This document shows, piece after piece, positions 6,552 to 10,810 of a DNA stretch of 10,810 nt. Position 1 is the stretch's first letter, and the number at the start of each line of letters is the position of its first letter. The stretch comes from Lachnospiraceae bacterium. Lineage in GTDB: Bacteria > Bacillota > Clostridia > Lachnospirales > Lachnospiraceae. The position numbers and the translations under genes are program-made. Under the pieces are notes generated by a model. That model saw only the letters and a list, made by a program, of their open reading frames with translations, had not been told where the DNA came from and searched no databases. The DNA is taken from NCBI GenBank assembly GCA_900759225.1, contig CAAEUM010000161.1:1-10810 (forward strand), read 5' to 3'.

Positions 6552-7878
6552 AACCGTCTTCTTCTCCTTTCAGCCAGGCCATATGGGCTTTTATCTGACG
6601 CTCATATCCATTATCTCCAGGCTCATAGAACACTGTATCCTCCATTCCATCCGGAAGATACTGCTGCTTAACATAATGCTTCGGATAATCATGAGCATAC
6701 TGATAGCCGATCCCATGGCCCAGCTTTTCGGCCCCGCCATAGTGCCTGTCCTGAAGATGGATCGGTACCGGCATTGTCCGGGTATCCTTTACAGCCTCCA
6801 GCGCCTTATCCACTGCCACACATGCAGAATTGCTCTTAGGCGCACAGGCCACATAGGTCACTGCCTGGGAAAGTATGATCTTTGCTTCCGGAAGGCCAAC
6901 ACGCTCCACTGCCAGCGCTGCGCTGACTGCCACCTGCAGCGCCTGGGGATCTGCATTTCCCACGTCCTCTGAGGCGCAGATCATGATTCTTCTTGCAATA
7001 AATTTAATATCTTCCCCGGCATAGATCATCCGCGCCAGATAATAAACCGCTGCATCCGGGTCAGAACCGCGCATGCTCTTAATAAAAGCAGAGATGGTAT
7101 CATAATGGCTGTCTCCATCCTTGTCATAGCGCACTGCCCGCTTCTGGATACATTCCTGAGCCGTCTCCAGATCAATATGGATCTTCCCATCAGCACTGCG
7201 CTCTGTAGTAAGGATCCCCAGCTCCACTGCATTCAAAGCAGCCCTTGCATCCCCGTTTGCCATATCTGCCAGAAAATCCGCTGCATCTTCCTCAATCTGG
7301 GCATTGTAGGAGCCCATTCCCCGCTCCCTGTCATAAACCGCCCGGTGGATCAGCTCCTTTACATCCTCCTTTTCAAGAGGCTTTAATTCAAAAATCCTTG
7401 ACCTGGACAAAAGAGCCCCGTTTACCTCAAAATATGGATTCTCCGTTGTTGCACCAATTAAGATCAGTGTCCCGTCCTCCACAAAGGGAAGAAGATAGTC
7501 CTGCTGGCTCTTATTAAAACGGTGGATCTCATCTACAAAAAGGATCGTTTTCTTTCCATACATCCCCATATTGTCTTTAGCAGAAGCCACAACCTCTTCC
7601 ATATCCTTTTTGCCTGCCACTGTAGCATTGATCTGCTTAAAATCTGCACTGGTGGTATTGGCGATCACCTTGGCAAGTGTGGTTTTTCCCGTTCCCGGAG
7701 GGCCGTAAAAAATAAGGGAACCCAGCTTATCTGCCTTAATTGCCCGGTAAAGCAGCTTATCCTTCCCGATAATGTGCTGCTGCCCCACTACCTCATCCAG
7801 GGTTCGCGGCCTGAGCCTGGACGCCAAAGGCGACTCCGTCTCCATTTTCTGTTCCCGCATATAATCAAATAAATCCAT
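6538..7878 (-). CDS. rarA: Replication-associated recombination protein A (RarA/MgsA), AAA+ ATPase
   Basis: RarA acts at stalled replication forks and belongs to the clamp-loader-like AAA+ family, interacting with SSB. The 446 residues match the family's usual length. Walker A is G59-PPGTGKT66 and Walker B is ILFVDE ending at E117, followed by IHRFNKSQQD. Sensor 1 is GATTENP at 142-148, and S158-R-S-R161 carries the arginine finger. The C-terminal tetramerisation region (MgsA_C type) shows RGSDPDAAVYYLARM, SEDVGNADPQAL and HYGGAEKLGHGIGY. The start MDLFDYM is the conserved Firmicute RarA beginning. Its RBS (AAAGGA) is about 11 bases from the ATG. It lies 35 bp after the deacetylase gene with no terminator between them, so read-through from there is likely. 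Its 3' end overlaps the dehydrogenase gene. Confidence 0.96.
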   Translation of the reverse strand: MDLFDYMREQKMETESPLASRLRPRTLDEVVGQQHIIGKDKLLYRAIKADKLGSLIFYGPPGTGKTTLAKVIANTTSADFKQINATVAGKKDMEEVVASAKDNMGMYGKKTILFVDEIHRFNKSQQDYLLPFVEDGTLILIGATTENPYFEVNGALLSRSRIFELKPLEKEDVKELIHRAVYDRERGMGSYNAQIEEDAADFLADMANGDARAALNAVELGILTTERSADGKIHIDLETAQECIQKRAVRYDKDGDSHYDTISAFIKSMRGSDPDAAVYYLARMIYAGEDIKFIARRIMICASEDVGNADPQALQVAVSAALAVERVGLPEAKIILSQAVTYVACAPKSNSACVAVDKALEAVKDTRTMPVPIHLQDRHYGGAEKLGHGIGYQYAHDYPKHYVKQQYLPDGMEDTVFYEPGDNGYERQIKAHMAWLKGEEDGYGRI

Positions 7879-7913
7879 TTTTCGTATTGTCCTTTCCAGG
7901 AGGGCCTATCCCC

Positions 7914-8588
7914 TTAATCAATGAGAAGTTCATTTATTGTCACAAAGGTATAGCCTTCTCTTGTCAGCGCATCCACAATTTCCAGTGCCGCCGAAACAGA
8001 AGAAGGAAAAATATCATGCATTAATATAATATCGCCATCCTCCGCTTCTTTCAAGACCCGCTTTACCACTGCGTTTTTGCTGAGCAGCTTCCAGTCCAGT
8101 GAATCCACAGACCACAGCACCGTTGTCATATCCATGCGGCATTCCAGCTCATCATTCCAGTCACCGTAAGGCGGCCGGATGTACTGCGGCCTTGCTCCTG
8201 TGATCTCCTCGATCATATCACTGGTCTGCTCCACTGCCAGGCATACCGCCTCTGTTCCCGCCTTGGTAAGAGGGACATGGCTGTAGCTGTGATTTCCGAT
8301 CAGATGGCCTTCCTCATGCATCCGTTCTACAAGGGCCTCATTCCCTTTTATTTTCTGTCCCATGAGGAAAAAGGTGGCATGTATGCCCCGTTCCTTTAAA
8401 CCATCCAGCAGCTTAGCCGTATATACATCATCCGGGCCGTCATCAAAGGTCAGCGCAATAAAACGCTTCTGTGCCCACACATGCACCGCCCCATAACGGC
8501 GAGCCGCACCTATAAGCCCGGCCAAAAGGCATAGATCCATGGCACAGACGATCGCCAAAAGCACTGTTTTCCATTTTATGTTCACCAT
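7914..8588 (-). CDS. Membrane-anchored polysaccharide deacetylase (NodB homology domain)
   Basis: From the preferred start the protein has 224 residues. Residues about 8-29 form one hydrophobic segment, a signal anchor, and the catalytic domain follows outside the membrane. All NodB motifs are present: TFDDGPD at 47-53 (D49 base, D50 metal), H100-SYS-H104 (metal), R138-PPYGDWN, DSLDW at 162-166, and LMH ending at H191. Such enzymes remove acetyl groups from N-acetylglucosamine or N-acetylmuramic acid in peptidoglycan or a surface polysaccharide; the exact substrate is not readable. The open frame extends to a TTG at 8702, but that region contains the terminator of the upstream gene. ATG at 8588 has AGGATG six bases upstream. 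ATG at 8597 and ATG at 8675 are alternatives with poorer RBS. The neighbouring lysozyme suggests a cell-wall role. Confidence 0.9.
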   Translation of the reverse strand: MVNIKWKTVLLAIVCAMDLCLLAGLIGAARRYGAVHVWAQKRFIALTFDDGPDDVYTAKLLDGLKERGIHATFFLMGQKIKGNEALVERMHEEGHLIGNHSYSHVPLTKAGTEAVCLAVEQTSDMIEEITGARPQYIRPPYGDWNDELECRMDMTTVLWSVDSLDWKLLSKNAVVKRVLKEAEDGDIILMHDIFPSSVSAALEIVDALTREGYTFVTINELLID

Positions 8589-8683
8589 GCGCCACATCCT
8601 AATCCAGGCTGTCTGAAAATCAGCCTGCTTCTGCCATCTATGCAGTATATGAGCCCTTTTCAGATTATGATGCATGAAACTGC

Positions 8684-8717
8684 AAAAAGAGGCGCAGCTC
8701 AAGGCCCGCCTCTTTTT
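8684..8717. terminator. Strong bidirectional intrinsic terminator after the GH25 lysozyme gene
   Basis: AAAAAGAGGCG (8684-8694, plus strand) pairs perfectly with CGCCTCTTTTT (8707-8717) around a 12-nt loop, giving an 11-bp stem with a T5 tract on both strands. On the minus strand it begins about 38 bp after the lysozyme stop codon and ends about 95 bp before the chosen deacetylase start. It separates the lysozyme gene from the deacetylase-rarA group and excludes the longest deacetylase start. Confidence 0.92.
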
Positions 8718-8754
8718 AACAATCCGCCTGTCCGTTTTGCCAGCTTACTCCCGC

Positions 8755-10611
8755 TTAATTTCCCACCGGTACAATCGTAATATCTGTACTATTTCCATTA
8801 GAGCTGCTGTCAGAGCCGGGAGCACTTCCTTGAATTACAGTTTGACCGCTTCCGCTTTCACCCGGCCCAGCAGAAGATGTTCCGGAAGAGGCATTGTCAG
8901 AAGGCGCCTCTCCCTCTGCCGGCAGGCGAAGACTTCCGTCTGCCCCTGCCTCATAGGTCTGTCCGTCAATTTCCACCGTAGTATCTGCAGCCATCTTTCC
9001 GCTGCCCGGCTCCAGATAATACCGGATCCCGCCAAGCTCAATGATGCCCTCTGCCATACGGCCTGAACCGTCAAAGTAGTACCAGATATCTCCCAGCTTC
9101 TGCCATCCTGTAACCATACGCCCGGAGCCATCAAAATAATACCAGCTTCCATCCATCTGACGCCAGCCTGTTGCCATAGCGCCGGAGCCTCTCAGATAAT
9201 AGGTGCTTCCATTTTCTTCCAGCCAACCAGTCTGCATAGCTCCCTTGGAATCTGCATAATACCAGGTTCCATTATCCTGTATCCAGCCCTTTTGCATGGT
9301 TCCGGAGCTTCCGAAATAGTACCACCTTCCGTTGTCCTGTATCCAGCCCACTGCCATGGCTCCTGAATTTTTAAGGAAATAGGTATTCCCATTTTCTTCC
9401 AGCCAACCGATCTGCATAGCTCCCCTGGAATCTGCATGATACCAGGTCCCATTATCCTGTATCCAGCCTGTTTCCATAGCTCCCGAGCTTCCAAGATAAT
9501 ACCAGGCTCCATCCTCCTGACGCCAGCCCGTCATCATTTTCCCTGTATCCTCATTGAGATAGTAGCTCTTTCCAGCCAGGGTGATCCAGCCCTTCTCCTT
9601 CAGCCCGTCCCCATCCATATAGTACCAGGTCCCGTTATCATCCACCCAGCTGTTTTTCTGCTTTACATGATCCTTATAATAATAGGTTTTTCCGCCAATG
9701 GTCCTCCAGGTATCAGCCGGGATCACAGAAGAAAAATCCTTATACTGGAAGTCAATGTCCACATTACCCCCAATCCCCTTTACAGAACCGCTGCTGGTTG
9801 CCTGCCACATAACCGGATTCGCATAAACCGGCCTTGCAGAATAGCGGGCCACCCACACAGGATAATCCATAAGGCCCATATCCAGCTTATTTGCCAGCCA
9901 GTTATCATTCGCATAAATAATAGGATAGTATCCGGCCTCTGAAATACGGCTGCAGAAGGCATTGGCAATCTCCGCCAGCTGTTCCTTGGAAAGAGCCCCC
10001 TGGGTAGAATCCTCCATATCAAAGGCCACCGGATAAGAAACCGGATAATCGTGGATCAGATCAAGGACAAAATCAGCCTCCTGGCGCGCCATTTCCACGT
10101 CTGTAGCCAGGGAATAAATATAAACACCTACCTTGATCCCCGCAGCACTGGCCTGCTGTATATTTTTATGAAAATAGGGATCCACTGCCCCCTTGGAGCG
10201 GGTTCCCAGCATTACAAAAGAAACATCATCTGCCGCCACCTGTTTCCAGTCAATATCCCCCTGCCAGCGTGACACATCAATGCCCCTTGCAAGTACATTT
10301 GGGATCGCACTGCCGTCCGGCATCTGGTAAACACCGTTTACCTTTTTCCATGCATTTGGGTTGGAAGGGGCTGCAGTCTTAGAACCCTCTGAGGTCTGGC
10401 TGCTTCCATTGCTGTTTCCTGCATTCCCGGCACCTGGCCCTGCATTATCCTGGCCCTCCCTGCTGCCGCCGGGCCCTTCCGAGCTGATAAAAGCACTTTC
10501 CCCAGGCCCTATGGCAAATGCAGTGCCTGCAGGCCCTAAAACGGCAGTTCCAAGAACTCCGGTCAGTACCAGGCCCCGGACTCCCTTTATTATGTATGTT
10601 TTTCCTCTCAT
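8755..10611 (-). CDS. Secreted GH25 muramidase (lysozyme) with choline-binding-type cell-wall repeats
   Basis: From the preferred start the protein has 618 residues. It has a signal peptide (about 1-33, K/R-rich start, hydrophobic core, A-F-A cleavage site), a Gly/Ser/Pro-rich linker (34-85), and a GH25 catalytic domain (about 107-295). GH25 hallmarks are GIDVSRWQG with D112, the strand AFDME with D198 and E200 (the catalytic pair), and the closing WQATSSGSVKGIGGNVDIDF. GH25 enzymes cut the MurNAc-GlcNAc bond of peptidoglycan. About twelve 20-residue repeats follow (301-541), of the form GW-x4-G-x-WYY-x5-G-x-M, the CW_binding_1 type that holds choline or related wall polymers. A Ser/Gly-rich tail ends the protein (565-618). 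The start at 10611 has GGAG six bases upstream; the longer start at 10653 lies in a terminator loop. It could serve in autolysis, remodelling or attack on other cells. Confidence 0.94.
   Translation of the reverse strand: MRGKTYIIKGVRGLVLTGVLGTAVLGPAGTAFAIGPGESAFISSEGPGGSREGQDNAGPGAGNAGNSNGSSQTSEGSKTAAPSNPNAWKKVNGVYQMPDGSAIPNVLARGIDVSRWQGDIDWKQVAADDVSFVMLGTRSKGAVDPYFHKNIQQASAAGIKVGVYIYSLATDVEMARQEADFVLDLIHDYPVSYPVAFDMEDSTQGALSKEQLAEIANAFCSRISEAGYYPIIYANDNWLANKLDMGLMDYPVWVARYSARPVYANPVMWQATSSGSVKGIGGNVDIDFQYKDFSSVIPADTWRTIGGKTYYYKDHVKQKNSWVDDNGTWYYMDGDGLKEKGWITLAGKSYYLNEDTGKMMTGWRQEDGAWYYLGSSGAMETGWIQDNGTWYHADSRGAMQIGWLEENGNTYFLKNSGAMAVGWIQDNGRWYYFGSSGTMQKGWIQDNGTWYYADSKGAMQTGWLEENGSTYYLRGSGAMATGWRQMDGSWYYFDGSGRMVTGWQKLGDIWYYFDGSGRMAEGIIELGGIRYYLEPGSGKMAADTTVEIDGQTYEAGADGSLRLPAEGEAPSDNASSGTSSAGPGESGSGQTVIQGSAPGSDSSSNGNSTDITIVPVGN
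8989..9711 (-). repeat. Array of about twelve 60-bp cell-wall-binding repeats
   Basis: Residues 301-541 of the lysozyme are built from units of about 20 residues (60 bp; a few are 21). The core eight units at 361-520 are regular, each with GW near the start, WYY or TYY in the middle and G-x-M near the end. The outer units (TWRTIGGKTYYY at 301, and GIIELGGIRYYL at 522) are more degenerate, as is usual at the ends of such arrays. Confidence 0.92.
9201..9500 (-). repeat. 180-bp-offset duplication within the lysozyme repeat array
   Basis: The stretch 9201-9320 closely resembles 9381-9500: by eye roughly 85-90% of bases match over the first 100, much better than adjacent 60-bp units match each other. 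At the protein level, GWIQDNGTWY-x-ADS-x-GAMQ followed by GWLEENG-x-TY occurs at residues 382-411 and 442-471. This indicates that a three-unit block (about 180 bp) was copied as one piece. Confidence 0.8.
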
Positions 10612-10628
10612 CTTACGCTCCGTTTCAG

Positions 10629-10673
10629 AAAAAGAGGGGGCATCCGCAAGCATACCATGTCACAGACACCCCC
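10629..10673 (-). terminator. Hairpin terminator between the edge gene and the lysozyme gene
   Basis: On the minus strand, GGGGGTGTCTGTGA (10660-10673) pairs with TTGCGGATGCCCCC (10636-10649) over 14 positions with several G-U pairs, around a 10-nt loop, followed by TCTTTTTC. It begins 24 bp after the stop of the edge gene, as expected for that gene's terminator. Its T-tract ends only 17 bp before the lysozyme ATG. Confidence 0.8.
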
Positions 10674-10679
10674 TAACCA

Positions 10680-10685
10680 ATTATA
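10680..10685 (-). promoter_or_regulatory. Possible -10 element for the lysozyme gene
   Basis: A perfect TATAAT lies on the minus strand between the stop of the edge gene and the hairpin. No hexamer close to TTGACA is found 16-18 bp upstream. If active, transcription would start near 10673, exactly at the base of the hairpin, so the lysozyme mRNA would open with that stem. This is weak evidence; read-through from the edge gene or a promoter inside its 3' end is equally possible. Confidence 0.3.
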
Positions 10686-10697
10686 ATATCCCCAGGA

Positions 10698-10810
10698 TCA
10701 GCCTGGCCCGTCTGTACGCCCCGGCTGCAAAGAATCAGAATCGGAAGAACCTCCCGGACTGGTTGACGGGCTCTGGTTTCCAGAGCCGGAAGGCGAGCTG
10801 CCCGAATTAC
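10698..10810 (-). CDS. C-terminal tail of a Ser/Gly/Pro-rich protein, cut by window edge
   Basis: One minus-strand frame stays open from the window edge to a TGA at 10698-10700 and encodes 36 residues: repeated S, G and P with N, D and Q (for example SGSSPSGSGNQSPSTSPGGS), ending in QPGRTDGPG. A second frame is also open through part of this region, so the choice rests on composition, on the terminator 24 bp after the stop, and on the likeness to the Ser/Gly-rich tail and linker of the adjacent lysozyme. It may be another secreted cell-wall protein, perhaps a related lysozyme. The function cannot be read from the part present. Confidence 0.55.
   Translation of the reverse strand, partial: NSGSSPSGSGNQSPSTSPGGSSDSDSLQPGRTDGPG

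Noticed and set aside
8644..8649. TATACT upstream of the deacetylase as a -10 element
   Set aside because: The hexamer 17 bp upstream has no match with TTGACA and there is no extended -10, so I could not support a promoter.
8589..8702. N-terminal extension of the deacetylase to TTG at 8702 or ATG at 8675
   Set aside because: The TTG lies inside the strong terminator, and the ATG at 8675 follows it by nine bases with no RBS. ATG at 8588 has AGGATG and leads straight into the membrane anchor.
9192..9512. Minus-strand 106-residue open frame full of repeats
   Set aside because: It is the lysozyme repeat array read in another frame; its periodicity comes from the 60-bp DNA units.
10612..10653. 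N-terminal extension of the lysozyme to ATG at 10653
   Set aside because: It would put the start in the loop of the terminator and place 14 residues ahead of a normal signal peptide; the ATG at 10611 has a good RBS.

Overview
The window is a stretch of chromosome from a low-to-mid-GC Firmicute, most likely a Lachnospiraceae (Clostridium cluster XIVa) gut-type anaerobe. This rests on the gene order rho-rpmE-DUF1385-prmC-prfA, the strong AGGAGG-type ribosome binding sites, the release factor 1 variant with GNGGQC around its GGQ motif, and a secreted lysozyme with many aromatic cell-wall-binding repeats. The family assignment is inference; no marker here fixes the species. Every supported gene lies on the minus strand, so transcription runs from the high coordinates to the low ones.

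In transcription order, the cell-surface part comes first (about 10810 to 7914). It holds the Ser/Gly/Pro-rich tail of a gene cut by the window edge, a hairpin terminator, a secreted GH25 muramidase with about a dozen choline-binding-type repeats, a strong bidirectional terminator, and a membrane-anchored polysaccharide deacetylase with a complete NodB motif set. Next come the replication-repair ATPase gene rarA and, overlapping it by 14 bp, a gene of the octopine/nopaline dehydrogenase family. 

The information-processing block follows. rho has its own promoter and a hairpin-rich leader of about 180 nt, and the protein carries a charged repetitive insert. rpmE (ribosomal protein L31) has a consensus-like promoter and a structured leader of about 190 nt. 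A hairpin of leaky-terminator type separates rpmE from DUF1385 (YqhQ-like membrane protein), prmC (release-factor glutamine methyltransferase) and prfA (release factor 1). DUF1385 and prmC overlap by four bases. PrmC methylates the release factor encoded next to it, so the prmC-prfA pair is a functional unit for translation termination. At the left edge, a separate promoter and a strong RBS drive the first ten codons of a sugar nucleotidyltransferase, probably rmlA.

No RNA genes, insertion sequences, CRISPR arrays or phage genes were seen. Most of the window is ordinary conserved chromosome. The parts worth a second look are the rho and rpmE leaders, the Rho insert, the stand-alone opine-dehydrogenase-like gene, the conserved but uncharacterised DUF1385 gene, and the duplicated repeat block in the lysozyme. 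I did not find convincing evidence of an entirely new system.
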